NCBI RefSeq assembly: GCF_946221145.1
Contig: NZ_CAMIOH010000042.1
Coordinates: 1 to 19,563, forward strand
Direction: 5' to 3'
DNA from: an uncultured Paracoccus sp.
GTDB taxonomy: Bacteria; Pseudomonadota; Alphaproteobacteria; Rhodobacterales; Rhodobacteraceae
Length of the DNA stretch: 19,563 nucleotides
In this document: positions 7,595 through 15,145 of the stretch, in pieces
How positions within the stretch are numbered: position 1 is the first letter of the stretch
How the letters are laid out: every line of letters begins with the position of its first letter
Notes under the pieces: generated by a model
Seen by the model: the letters and a program-made list of their open reading frames with translations, nothing else
Told to the model about the DNA's origin: nothing
The model's database searches: none
Position numbers and translations under genes: made by a program

Positions 7595-8926
7595 TCAGGG
7601 ACAGAAAAGATCGTTGGTCAGGCCGAAAATCATCAGCGACAGCACCGCCGCCATGCCGATGGCCGTCAGCAGGTTCAGCGCCCTTTCCGATGGCGGGCGA
7701 CCGGTCACGGCCTCCCATGCATAGAACATCAGATGGCCCCCATCCAGGACCGGGATCGGCAGCAGATTGAGAAATCCGATGGCCGCCGACAGGACCGCGA
7801 TCCACCACAGGAAGTTGCCGCCCCCCGCGCTTGCCGCCTGCCCGGTGCTTTCGGCGATGCTGATCGCGCCGCCCAGGTTGCACGTCCCGATCTGCCCCGA
7901 GATCATCGCCCACATCCCCGACAGGGACGAGGTGATGATCCCCCAGGTCTGGCGGACGCCCAACCACAGCGCCTCCACCGGGCCGGCCTGCCGCGTGGCG
8001 GGGGCAAAGAAGCTGTCGCCGCCGGTGACGCCGATCAGCCAGCGGCGTTCATAACCGCCGCCGTCGGCGGGCAGGTCCTGCATCTTGGGGACCAGCGTGT
8101 AATCCGCGACACCCGCGCCGGGGCGCCAGACCTGCAAGGCCAGCGGCTGACCTTCGGCGGCCTCGACCGCCTCGCGCATCTGGGTGAAACGGCTGACCGG
8201 CTGGCCGCCGATGGCCATGACCACGTCGCCCGCCCGCAGGCCCGCATCGGCGGCGGCGCTGCGCGGGGCCACGCCGCTGATCCGCGCGGGCATCGGATCG
8301 GGCCCCCGCACGGTGATTTCTGTTCCGTCGCGCAAGACGCGCCAGTCATGGGCGGGCGCCGTAGGCAGGGATTCCGCCGCCCGGACCATGCCGCCCCAGT
8401 CGTTGACGGGCTGGCCGCCCACCGCCAGAACCACGTCTCCGGGGCGCAGATCGTTCACCACACCCGGCGGCGCCTCGGCGATGGTGCCGACCTGCGGCCG
8501 TTCCACCGGGACGCCCTGAAATACCGCAAAACCGCCAAAGATCAGGATCGACAGCACGAAGTTGAACACCGGCCCCGCCAGCAGCGTGGCAAAGCGCGCC
8601 CACAGCGGCGCCCCGGTCAGCGTCTGGCGCCGCAGCGCCGGATCGACCGCCCGCCCCGGCCCCGCGCTTGCGGCATTGGCGTCGCCCAGGAACCGCACAT
8701 AGCCGCCCAGCGGCAGCGCCGCCACCTGCCACAACGTCCCGCGCCGGTCGCGGCGCGACACCAGGCGCGGTCCGAAGCCGACCGAAAACACCTCGGCCCG
8801 GATGCCGGACAGCCTGCCGATGTAATAATGGCCGAATTCGTGGACGGTGACGATCACCGCCAGGGCGACGAAGAATGCCGCCAGCGTCCACAGGGTGCTG
8901 CCGAATTGCGGGATCAGGTCGGTCAT
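7595..8926 (-). CDS. rseP: RIP (site-2) zinc metalloprotease RseP/MmpA
   Basis: The 443-residue inner-membrane protein has the zinc-binding HEFGH (29-33) in its first membrane helix and the third ligand motif LNLLPIPVLDGGH (386-398, Asp395) near the C-terminus. Between them lie two PDZ domains, around GTIAEAPPGVV...LRPGDVVLAVGG and GVAPRSAAADAGLRAGDVVMAIGG. Hydrophobic helices occur around 10-35, 125-150, 365-390 and 418-437. Family members cleave membrane-embedded anti-sigma factors (RseA in E. coli) or, as MmpA in Caulobacter, polarity factors and signal-peptide remnants. The substrate here is unknown. The start overlaps the dxr stop by 4 nt (ATGA), so the two are translationally coupled. 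Confidence 0.96.
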   Translation of the reverse strand: MTDLIPQFGSTLWTLAAFFVALAVIVTVHEFGHYYIGRLSGIRAEVFSVGFGPRLVSRRDRRGTLWQVAALPLGGYVRFLGDANAASAGPGRAVDPALRRQTLTGAPLWARFATLLAGPVFNFVLSILIFGGFAVFQGVPVERPQVGTIAEAPPGVVNDLRPGDVVLAVGGQPVNDWGGMVRAAESLPTAPAHDWRVLRDGTEITVRGPDPMPARISGVAPRSAAADAGLRAGDVVMAIGGQPVSRFTQMREAVEAAEGQPLALQVWRPGAGVADYTLVPKMQDLPADGGGYERRWLIGVTGGDSFFAPATRQAGPVEALWLGVRQTWGIITSSLSGMWAMISGQIGTCNLGGAISIAESTGQAASAGGGNFLWWIAVLSAAIGFLNLLPIPVLDGGHLMFYAWEAVTGRPPSERALNLLTAIGMAAVLSLMIFGLTNDLFCP

Positions 8927-10077
8927 GCGGCGGCTTCCTTGCGTGCTTCGTGGTCCCAGTGCAGGACGGTCGTCAGATCCGCCGGATCATCGCCGAAACC
9001 CGCCCGCGCCGACAGGGCCTGCAAGGTCATTTCCACGCGAGGCGCCATATCGGTAAAGGCGATCCGCCCGGCGATGAAATCGTCCAGGGCCTGTTCCTTG
9101 GCTGCATTGAACACCGCGCCCGCCATGCCCCCCGCCGCCATGACATCGCGGGCAAGGCGCAGCGCAGGCCAGCGGTTTTCGTCCGGCGCGCGGAACGTCA
9201 GGCTGCCAAGCGCCGCCAGATCCAGCGGCGCCACCGGCAAGGGCGCGCGGCCGGGCCAGTTCAGCGCATAGCCGATGGCGTGACGCATGTCGGGCGCGCC
9301 CAGATGCGCGATGCTGCCGCCATCGACATGGCTGACCATCGCGTGAATGATGGATTCCGGGTGGACCAGAACCTTGATCTGATCGGGTCGCAGCCCAAAA
9401 AACTCTTTCGCCTCGATGACTTCCATCGCCTTGTTGAACATCGACGCGCTGTCGATGGTGATCCGCTGCCCCATCGCCCAGTTCGGATGGGTCGAAGCCT
9501 CGGCCACCGTCGCCGCCGCCAGCCGCTCCAGCGGCCAGTCGCGGAAGGCGCCGCCGGATGCAGTGATGGTCACATCCTTGACGGATTCGATGTTATCCGA
9601 TCCAAGCGCCTGAAAGATCGCGGAATGTTCGGAATCAACTGGCAGGATGGTGGCGCTGCTGGCTTTCGCGGCATGGCGCAGCAGCGGCCCGGCGCAAACA
9701 AGCGACTCCTTGTTCGCCAGGGCCAGGACCGTGCCTTGACCAAGCGCTGTCAGCCCCGGCACAAGCCCCGCCGATCCGACGATGGCCGACAGCACCCAAT
9801 CGGCCGGGCGCGCCGCGGCCTCGACCAGGGCATCCGGTCCGGCTGCTGCCTCGGTCCCGCTGCCCGCCAGGGCATCGCGCAGTTGCCCCAGCAATTCGGG
9901 ATGCGCGGTCACGGCAATCTCGGCCCGCAGGTCGCGCGCCATCTGCGCCAGCCGGGCGATATTGCGCCCGCCCGTCAGCGCGACCGTGTGATAGGCCCCC
10001 GGCCCGGCCCGGCGGATCAGATCGACGCCATTGGCGCCCACGGACCCCGTGGCCCCGAAGATCGACACCTTGCGCAT
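8923..10077 (-). CDS. dxr: 1-deoxy-D-xylulose 5-phosphate reductoisomerase
   Basis: The 384-residue enzyme of the non-mevalonate (MEP) isoprenoid pathway converts DXP to 2-C-methylerythritol 4-phosphate using NADPH and a divalent metal. The dinucleotide-binding GATGSVG is at 8-14. LANKESLVCAG is at 120-130. The metal ligands are D148 and E150 in PVDSEHSAIFQ and E219 in FNKAMEVIEAKEFF. HPNWAMGQRITIDSASM (197-213) forms the substrate site. Length is typical (about 390). Its isoprenoid product pool feeds UppS, encoded two genes upstream in the same run. It lies 3 nt after cdsA and overlaps rseP by 4 nt. Confidence 0.97.
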   Translation of the reverse strand: MRKVSIFGATGSVGANGVDLIRRAGPGAYHTVALTGGRNIARLAQMARDLRAEIAVTAHPELLGQLRDALAGSGTEAAAGPDALVEAAARPADWVLSAIVGSAGLVPGLTALGQGTVLALANKESLVCAGPLLRHAAKASSATILPVDSEHSAIFQALGSDNIESVKDVTITASGGAFRDWPLERLAAATVAEASTHPNWAMGQRITIDSASMFNKAMEVIEAKEFFGLRPDQIKVLVHPESIIHAMVSHVDGGSIAHLGAPDMRHAIGYALNWPGRAPLPVAPLDLAALGSLTFRAPDENRWPALRLARDVMAAGGMAGAVFNAAKEQALDDFIAGRIAFTDMAPRVEMTLQALSARAGFGDDPADLTTVLHWDHEARKEAAA

Positions 10078-10080
10078 GGA

Positions 10081-10926
10081 TCAGTTGACCGCCGGCAGCG
10101 CGGTCAGCAGCCCGATCAGCATGGTGGCCAGAACCGCGCCGGTCACCGCGTCGAAACGGTCCATGAAGCCGCCATGGCCCGGAATCAGGTTGGAACTGTC
10201 CTTGACCCCGGCGCGCCGCTTCAGCCAGCTTTCGGCGATGTCGCCCATCTGCCCGGCCAGGCAGACGATGGGCGAACACCAGACCAACGTCAGATCGCCC
10301 CGCCCCATGCGCCACAACACCCAGCCCAGCAACAGCGCGCCGATCCAGCCAGCAACCGTGCCCGACCAGGTCTTCTTGGGGCTGAGCGAGGGCCAGAATT
10401 TCGGCCCGCCGATCATGCGACCGAAGAAATAGCCCGCGGTATCCGAGATGATGACGATTCCCATCACCCACAGCACGAAGTTCAGCCCATAGGTTTCGCG
10501 GAACCCTACCAGCCCATAGGCGACCAGCATGATCGCCGCGCCGAACAGGGCATAGGTCCAGCGGTCGCGCGGCGCCGCGCCGGGAAGACCCGCCACCAGG
10601 GGAAACAGCAGCGCCAGGATCGCGGCGGGATGATCGAAGCCATGCGCCACGACCTGCGACATGAAGGCGATGACCGCCAGGGCAAAGGGCCGCCAGGCGC
10701 CGAAGATGCCGGGATGCAGGCGCGGGTTCTTCCACCCCGTCATCGACGCCAGTTCCCAGAAGGTCACGGCCGAGATCACCGCCATGGCCAGCCGCAGCCA
10801 GATCCCCGTGGACACCGCCAACATCACCCCGATCCCCAGCAGCACCAGGGTCGAGGCGATGCGCCGCGACAGGTCGGCCCATTTGCCCGGCGGCGGCTTC
10901 ACGGCATTGACGCGCCGCGCGGTCAT
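10081..10926 (-). CDS. cdsA: Phosphatidate cytidylyltransferase (CDP-diglyceride synthase)
   Basis: The 281-residue inner-membrane enzyme makes CDP-diacylglycerol from phosphatidate and CTP, the branch point of phospholipid synthesis. Six to eight hydrophobic segments are visible. The conserved cytosolic motifs are SDTAGYFFGR (161-170), SPKKTWSG (182-189), QMGDIAESWLKRRAGVKD (226-243) and the CDS signature PGHGGFMDRFD (249-259). I place the start at 10926, where ATGA overlaps the uppS stop by 4 nt; a longer in-frame reading to 11004 would run inside uppS and adds a non-homologous arginine- and proline-rich leader. It is followed by dxr after 3 nt. Confidence 0.95.
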   Translation of the reverse strand: MTARRVNAVKPPPGKWADLSRRIASTLVLLGIGVMLAVSTGIWLRLAMAVISAVTFWELASMTGWKNPRLHPGIFGAWRPFALAVIAFMSQVVAHGFDHPAAILALLFPLVAGLPGAAPRDRWTYALFGAAIMLVAYGLVGFRETYGLNFVLWVMGIVIISDTAGYFFGRMIGGPKFWPSLSPKKTWSGTVAGWIGALLLGWVLWRMGRGDLTLVWCSPIVCLAGQMGDIAESWLKRRAGVKDSSNLIPGHGGFMDRFDAVTGAVLATMLIGLLTALPAVN

Positions 10927-11660
10927 GCGCCCCCGAAACGCCGGTCGCGCAGCCCGAAGCGGTCCAGGATCTGCGCAAGGTGGTCGGGAGTGAAGTCGGG
11001 CCACAGCGTCGGCGTGAATTCATATTCGGCATAGGCCGCCTGCCAGGGCAGGAAATTCGAGGTCCGCGTCTCACCCGAGGTGCGGATCACCAGGTCGGGA
11101 TCGGGATGGCCCGCGGTGTCCAGGCAGGCGGTCAGGTCGGCTTCGGTCGGCGTGTCGATTTCGCCGCGCGCGATCTTCTGCGCCAGCCGGCCCGATGCGC
11201 GGGTCAGCTCGTCGCGGCCGCCGTAATTGATCGCCACCGTCAGGTTCAGCCGGGTGTTGCCCGCCGTCCGCGCCTCGATCGAGGCCATCAGCGCGCGCAG
11301 CTTGTCGTCCAGCCGGTCCCGTCCGCCGATAAAGCGCAGCCGCACCCCCTCGGCCGCCATGCCCTCGGCTTCGTACTGGATATAGCGGCGGAAGATTTTC
11401 ATCAGACCCAGGACTTCCTCGGTCGTCCGCTTCCAGTTCTCGGTCGAGAAGGCATAGAGCGTCAGCCAGTTCACCCCCAGGTCGGGACAGGCGCGGACGA
11501 TCTGCTTGACCCGTTCGGCCCCGCGGCGGTGGCCGACCAGGCGCGGCCAGCCCCGTTCGGTGGCCCAGCGGCCATTGCCGTCCATGATGATCGCGACATG
11601 ACGAGGCCGCTGATCGACCCCGCCGGGGGTCAGCAGCGGTGCGGTTTCAGCGGCCATCAT
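10923..11660 (-). CDS. uppS: Undecaprenyl diphosphate synthase (cis-prenyltransferase)
   Basis: The 245-residue enzyme extends farnesyl diphosphate with eight isopentenyl units to make the C55 lipid carrier for peptidoglycan and O-antigen. The catalytic region HVAIIMDGNGRWA (21-33, Asp27) is intact, as are LYAFSTENWKR (68-78) and the C-terminal substrate motif RTSGETRTSNFLPWQ, which reads RTGGEQRISNFLLWQ in many other bacteria. It starts MM; the Shine-Dalgarno GAGGA in CTGAGGAACG fits either ATG (11660 or 11657). It follows frr by 6 nt and overlaps cdsA by 4 nt, so it belongs to the tightly packed part of the cluster. Confidence 0.96.
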   Translation of the reverse strand: MMAAETAPLLTPGGVDQRPRHVAIIMDGNGRWATERGWPRLVGHRRGAERVKQIVRACPDLGVNWLTLYAFSTENWKRTTEEVLGLMKIFRRYIQYEAEGMAAEGVRLRFIGGRDRLDDKLRALMASIEARTAGNTRLNLTVAINYGGRDELTRASGRLAQKIARGEIDTPTEADLTACLDTAGHPDPDLVIRTSGETRTSNFLPWQAAYAEYEFTPTLWPDFTPDHLAQILDRFGLRDRRFGGA

Positions 11661-11666
11661 CGTTCC

Positions 11667-12230
11667 TCAGACCTGCATGATTTCAGCTTGCTTGCCTTCA
11701 AGCGCCTGATCGACACCGGCAATCATCTTGTCGGTCAGCTCTTGCACGGCGGTTTCCCAGAACTTCTGGTCATCCTCGGGCATGCCGTTGGACTTGCCCT
11801 TCTTGATCTGGTCCATGCCGTCGCGGCGCACGTTGCGGATCGCCACGCGGGCGCTTTCGGCATATTGCGCGGCGACCTTGGTCAACTCGCGGCGGCGTTC
11901 CTCGTTCAGTTCGGGGATCGGCAGCATGATGATGGTGCCGTTCAGCTGCGGGTTGATCCCCAGGCCGGATTCGCGGATGGCCTTTTCGACCTTGCCGACC
12001 AGACCCTTGTCCCAGACGTTGATCGTGACCATGCGCGGTTCGGGGACGTTGACGGTGCCCAGCTGGTTGATGGGCGTCATCTGCCCATAGGCATCCACCT
12101 GAACCGGATCGACCATCGACGCCGAGGCCCGGCCCGTCCGCAGGCTGGAGAATTCGTGGCGCAGACTTTCCATCGCGCCCTTCATCCGCCGTTCCAGGTC
12201 GTCGATGTCGATGTCAATGTCCTCTGCCAT
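11667..12230 (-). CDS. frr: Ribosome recycling factor
   Basis: The 187-residue protein matches RRF over its full length. The long three-helix-bundle domain begins DLERRMKGAMESL and carries the signature SLRTGRAS (29-36). The small beta domain includes TPINQLGTVNVPEPR. The second bundle strand contains ESARVAIRNVRRDGMDQIKK. RRF with EF-G splits post-termination ribosomes. The N-terminus is an acidic DIDIDID run encoded by a short GAT/ATC repeat. GAGG (12242-12239) lies 8 nt before the ATG. pyrH lies 117 nt upstream, a gap with a strong hairpin and a possible promoter; uppS follows after 6 nt. Confidence 0.98.
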   Translation of the reverse strand: MAEDIDIDIDDLERRMKGAMESLRHEFSSLRTGRASASMVDPVQVDAYGQMTPINQLGTVNVPEPRMVTINVWDKGLVGKVEKAIRESGLGINPQLNGTIIMLPIPELNEERRRELTKVAAQYAESARVAIRNVRRDGMDQIKKGKSNGMPEDDQKFWETAVQELTDKMIAGVDQALEGKQAEIMQV

Positions 12231-12250
12231 GGGAACTGCCTCTGCATTGA

Positions 12251-12279
12251 ATTTTGATTGCTTGTAACCAGAGTTGCAA
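12251..12279 (-). promoter_or_regulatory. Possible promoter for frr-uppS-cdsA-dxr-rseP
   Basis: On the minus strand TTGCAA (12279-12274) and CAAAAT (12256-12251) are separated by 17 nt. A start near 12244 would leave a leader of only about 14 nt with its Shine-Dalgarno near the very 5' end. The match is moderate and the region is locally AT-rich, so it could be fortuitous. Confidence 0.3.
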
Positions 12280-12284
12280 ACCTT

Positions 12285-12322
12285 GGCAAAGACTTTGCCC
12301 TTTGTCTGGGCAAGCCTTTGCC
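12285..12322 (-). other. Long hairpin in the pyrH-frr spacer
   Basis: Read on the minus strand, GGCAAAGGCTTGCCC (12322-12308) pairs with GGGCAAAGTCTTTGCC (12300-12285) around the 7-nt loop AGACAAA. This gives about 15 base pairs with one G-U wobble and one bulged A. It begins 25 nt after the pyrH stop and ends 54 nt before frr. Neither strand has a run of T after it, so it is not a canonical intrinsic terminator. It may be an RNA-processing or 3'-end-stabilising element, or a partial attenuator that sets the pyrH/frr ratio; function is inference. Confidence 0.6.
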
Positions 12323-12347
12323 AGTCCGCTGCGGCGGGCGACGGGGC

Positions 12348-13082
12348 CTAGTTATGCACCCGCGTATAGGTGCCCCGCCCTTCCAGGATCCCCCGGAAGC
12401 CACCCGGCTCGTCCAGCGAAAAGACGATGATCGGCAGGCGGTTGTCGCGGGCCAGGGCAATGGCGGATGCGTCCATCACGCCCAGATGCTTTTGCAGCAC
12501 CTCGTCATAGCTGACCTCGCCATAGCGCTTGGCGTCGGCGTGCTTTTTCGGATCCTTGTCATAGACGCCATCGACCTTGGTGCCCTTGAAGATCGCCTCG
12601 CAGTTCATTTCGTTCGCGCGCAGCGTCGCGGCCGTGTCGGTGGTGAAATAGGGATTGCCCGTGCCTGCCGCGAAGATGACGATCCGCCCCTTCTCCAGAT
12701 GCCGGATGGCGCGGCGGCGGATATAGGGTTCGCAGACCTCGTCCATGCGGATGGCGCTGATGACGCGGCAATGCAGGCCCTTGGCCTCCAGTGCGGCCTG
12801 CATCGCAAGCGCGTTCATGACGGTGGCCAGCATCCCCATATAGTCGGCGGTGGTCCGCTCCATCCCCTGGGCGCTGCCTTGCAGGCCCCGGAAGATATTG
12901 CCGCCGCCGATCACCATGCAGACCTCGACCCCCATCTTCTGGACCGATTCGACCTCGTCGGCGATCCGCGAGACGGTGGGCGGGTGCAGACCGTATCCCT
13001 GATCGCCCATCAGCGCCTCGCCCGAGATTTTCAGCATCACCCTGCTGTATTGCGAGGGTGCATTGCCCCGATGATCGGTCAT
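12348..13082 (-). CDS. pyrH: UMP kinase (uridylate kinase)
   Basis: The 244-residue protein is a bacterial amino-acid-kinase-fold UMP kinase, which phosphorylates UMP to UDP. Key motifs are LKISGEAL (17-24, Lys18 for phosphate transfer), VIGGGNIFRG (57-66), ERTTADYMGMLATVMNA (75-91, UMP site), GTGNPYFTTDTAA (140-152) and FKGTKVDGVYDKDP (165-178, nucleotide site). Length is typical. GAAGGAA precedes the ATG by about 7 nt. In many bacteria pyrH follows rpsB-tsf; here it instead begins the cluster and diverges from miaA, with its own promoter. frr follows after 117 nt. Confidence 0.98.
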   Translation of the reverse strand: MTDHRGNAPSQYSRVMLKISGEALMGDQGYGLHPPTVSRIADEVESVQKMGVEVCMVIGGGNIFRGLQGSAQGMERTTADYMGMLATVMNALAMQAALEAKGLHCRVISAIRMDEVCEPYIRRRAIRHLEKGRIVIFAAGTGNPYFTTDTAATLRANEMNCEAIFKGTKVDGVYDKDPKKHADAKRYGEVSYDEVLQKHLGVMDASAIALARDNRLPIIVFSLDEPGGFRGILEGRGTYTRVHN

Positions 13083-13122
13083 GTTGGTTCCTTCGTGTCA
13101 GCGCCGGTCGCTTTCATCGCGG

Positions 13123-13139
13123 CGCAAAATGTCGCAAAA
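13123..13139. repeat. Direct repeat CGCAAAA x2, 10-bp period, at the pyrH promoter
   Basis: CGCAAAA occurs at 13123-13129 and again at 13133-13139, exactly one DNA helical turn apart, covering the -10 and spacer of the predicted pyrH promoter. A dyad GGCGG (13140-13144)/CCGCC (13155-13159) brackets the -35, and CGCTTTC (13109-13115) is the inverse of GAAAGCG (13161-13167). Any operator role is inference. Confidence 0.35.
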
Positions 13140-13154
13140 GGCGGGCTTGTTCAA
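13126..13154 (-). promoter_or_regulatory. Promoter of pyrH
   Basis: On the minus strand TTGAAC (13154-13149) and CATTTT (13131-13126) are separated by 17 nt. Transcription would start near 13119, giving a leader of about 36 nt. This is the best candidate in the 93-nt divergent gap; I found no convincing promoter for miaA in the opposite direction. Confidence 0.45.
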
Positions 13155-13175
13155 CCGCCCGAAAGCGATGCCGCG

Positions 13176-14069
13176 ATGATCCGCCTGGACCAGATCGACC
13201 CCGCGCGCCACCTGCTGATCGCAGGCCCGACCGCCAGCGGCAAGTCCGCGCTGGCGCTGCGCGTGGCGCGGGCGCAGGGCGGGCTGATCGTCAACGCCGA
13301 CGCGCTGCAGATCTGGTCTTGCTGGCGGGTGCTGACCGCGCGCCCGTCCCCGGAAGACGAGGCCGCCGCGCCCCACGCGCTCTATGGCCATGTGGCGCCG
13401 GACACCGCCTACTCGGTGGGCGACTGGCTGCGGGACGTGGCGGGGTTGCTGGACCGCAGGCTGATCGTGGTGGGGGGCACGGGCCTCTATCTTGGCGCGC
13501 TGACCCAGGGGCTGGCCTATGTCCCCCCGGTTCCTGCCGCAATCCGGGCCGAGGGGGACGCCCGGCTGGCCGCGCCGGACGGCCTGGCGCGCATGGCGGC
13601 CGACCTGGACCCCGCCACCCGCGCACGCATCGACACCCTGAACCCGGCCCGCGTCCAACGCGCGTGGGAGGTTCTGTCGGCGACCGGGCGCGGTCTGTCC
13701 GACTGGCAGGCGGACACGCCGCCGCCGCTGATCGCCCCTGACGGCGCGCAGCGAATCCTGGTGACCGCGGATCGCGACTGGCTGGCCGACAGGATCGCCG
13801 CCCGGTTTCACCTGATGATGCAGCACGGCGCCCTGGACGAGGTGCGGGCGATGCTGCCCCACTGGAATCCGTCGCGGCAATGGGCGCGGGCCATCGGCGC
13901 ACCCGACCTGATCGGCTTCCTAAACGGCATGACCGACCTGGAAACCGCGACAGAGCGCGCGATCATTGCAACACGGCAGTATGCCAAGGGTCAGCGGATC
14001 TGGTTCAGGGGCCGCATGAAGGACTGGCAGCCGGTATCGGCTGATGCAAAAAACACACGCCCAGATTGA
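13176..14069 (+). CDS. miaA: tRNA dimethylallyltransferase
   Basis: The 297-residue protein transfers a dimethylallyl group to A37 of tRNAs reading codons that begin with U. The P-loop GPTASGKS is at 17-24, NAD at 40-42 keeps the catalytic Asp42, GGTGLYLGAL (100-109) matches the family, and RQYAKGQRIWFRGR near the C-terminus is the usual RQxAKRQxTWFR tRNA-binding motif with Gly in place of the second Arg. Two further positions deviate: Ser after Asp42 is Ala and the following Tyr is Trp (DALQIW). The ATG at 13176 is chosen because homology begins right after it; its Shine-Dalgarno is weak. The open frame continues upstream but there it only mirrors pyrH. It uses the dimethylallyl product of the same MEP pathway as dxr. 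Confidence 0.93.
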   Translation: MIRLDQIDPARHLLIAGPTASGKSALALRVARAQGGLIVNADALQIWSCWRVLTARPSPEDEAAAPHALYGHVAPDTAYSVGDWLRDVAGLLDRRLIVVGGTGLYLGALTQGLAYVPPVPAAIRAEGDARLAAPDGLARMAADLDPATRARIDTLNPARVQRAWEVLSATGRGLSDWQADTPPPLIAPDGAQRILVTADRDWLADRIAARFHLMMQHGALDEVRAMLPHWNPSRQWARAIGAPDLIGFLNGMTDLETATERAIIATRQYAKGQRIWFRGRMKDWQPVSADAKNTRPD

Positions 14070-14085
14070 TCGTTTCGCAACCCGA

Positions 14086-14114
14086 TTGAGTGGTCGGGTA
14101 GTTTCGGCAATAAT
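14086..14114 (+). promoter_or_regulatory. Promoter of the AraC-family regulator gene
   Basis: TTGAGT (14086-14091) and AATAAT (14109-14114) are separated by 17 nt in an AT-richer patch just after miaA. Transcription would start near 14121, about 26 nt before the ATG at 14147 and almost on top of an alternative GTG at 14123. Confidence 0.5.
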
Positions 14115-14146
14115 CCGCTTATGTGGTGTTGTATCGGGCGTATCTC

Positions 14147-15145
14147 ATGTCGGCGTTCGGATATTCGCGTTGGGACGGGTTCCCCTTCTCGCCCAGCCGG
14201 ATCCGGGCGGGGCGGCGTGTCGCGGGCAGCGACGTAAACGCCCCCTTCATTCCCGACGCCGCCGAGATCGCGCCAGATCAGCCTGCGGTTGTTGCGTCCC
14301 TGCCGCTGCCCAGCCCCGCCGCGATCCGCACGACCCTGCGCGAAGGCCGCCCTGTCGGGCGTCAGCAGGGCGTGCGGCTGTTGCCCTTGCAGGCCTTCAT
14401 CTGGGGCAGCCGGGCGATGCCGCCGCAGCCCTGCACCCGGCCCGACCACACGCTGATCTGGGTGACCGAGGGGCGGATGCAGCTGGATTTTCCCCGCACC
14501 CATTCCGTGATGCGGGCGGGCGACCTGCGCCATATTCCGGCAGGCACGGCCTTTGCCGCGATTCCGGCGGCGGGAACGCGCGGCCATGTCGCGCTGATCT
14601 CGGCCAACATCGCGGCCCGGGCGGAACCGCCGCTGCCGGATCGCGGGATGGCCGCGCATGTCGGACCCCATGCCACCCAGCTCGAGGCGACGCTGCACGA
14701 ACTGGCGCTCGAGACCGTCAATCCGGATGCCGGGGCGCTGTCCTGCCTGATGAACCTGCTATCCCTGCGGCTGGGCCAGCTTCAGCCCGGCGGTGCCCCG
14801 GAACCCGCACCGGGATATGCGCCGGATCTGCCGCTGATCGAACGGTTTCTGGCGCTTGCGGCGCAGCGGCTGGGGTCGGCGCGGTCCGTCGCAGAACTGG
14901 CCGCGGAACTGAACAGCACCCTGGGCGCCCTGGACCAGGCGTGCCTTGCGGCGCGCGGCAAGCGGGCGGTGGAACTGATCCACGATCTGCAACTGGAACG
15001 CGCGGCGGACCTGCTGCGCGCGACGCAGCGCCCGACGCTGCGCATCGCCGCCGAACTGGGCTATTCCAGCCATGCGCATTTCATCCGCGCCTTTGTCGCG
15101 GCGACGGGACGGACGCCCGACGCGTTTCGCGCTCAGTCCCGCTGA
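14147..15145 (+). CDS. AraC-family transcriptional regulator
   Basis: The 332-residue protein has an N-terminal cupin-like effector domain (about 75-165; HTLIWVTEGRMQLDFPRTHSV, then AGDLRHIPAGTAFAAIP) and a C-terminal AraC DNA-binding domain with two helix-turn-helix motifs: SVAELAAELNSTLGALDQAC (247-266) and RIAAELGYSSHAHFIRAFVA (299-318), ending in the classic GRTPDAFRAQ. The ligand is not evident. Neither flank encodes a catabolic or transport operon, so its target is probably elsewhere or itself. The ATG at 14147 has no clear Shine-Dalgarno; a GTG at 14123 would add eight residues and could be nearly leaderless. It converges on rlmE with a 13-nt overlap of the coding ends. Confidence 0.9.
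   Translation: MSAFGYSRWDGFPFSPSRIRAGRRVAGSDVNAPFIPDAAEIAPDQPAVVASLPLPSPAAIRTTLREGRPVGRQQGVRLLPLQAFIWGSRAMPPQPCTRPDHTLIWVTEGRMQLDFPRTHSVMRAGDLRHIPAGTAFAAIPAAGTRGHVALISANIAARAEPPLPDRGMAAHVGPHATQLEATLHELALETVNPDAGALSCLMNLLSLRLGQLQPGGAPEPAPGYAPDLPLIERFLALAAQRLGSARSVAELAAELNSTLGALDQACLAARGKRAVELIHDLQLERAADLLRATQRPTLRIAAELGYSSHAHFIRAFVAATGRTPDAFRAQSR

Noticed and set aside
7556..9271. A 571-codon plus-strand open frame antisense to rseP and part of dxr
   Set aside because: The real genes are unambiguous on the minus strand; this frame has shadow-like composition and no motif.
8875..11034. A 719-codon plus-strand open frame across dxr and cdsA
   Set aside because: It is the longest antisense shadow, low in hydrophobic residues and without domains; dxr and cdsA explain the stretch fully.
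10980..12257. A 425-codon plus-strand open frame antisense to uppS and frr
   Set aside because: Shadow of two well-supported genes, with typical antisense composition.
12285..12322. The pyrH-frr hairpin as an intrinsic terminator
   Set aside because: No T-rich run follows the stem on either strand, so I list it as a hairpin of unknown role instead.
12258..13175. Upstream extension of the miaA frame as a possible fused N-terminal domain
   Set aside because: The extension lies antisense to pyrH, shows no domain, and MiaA homology begins right at the ATG at 13176.
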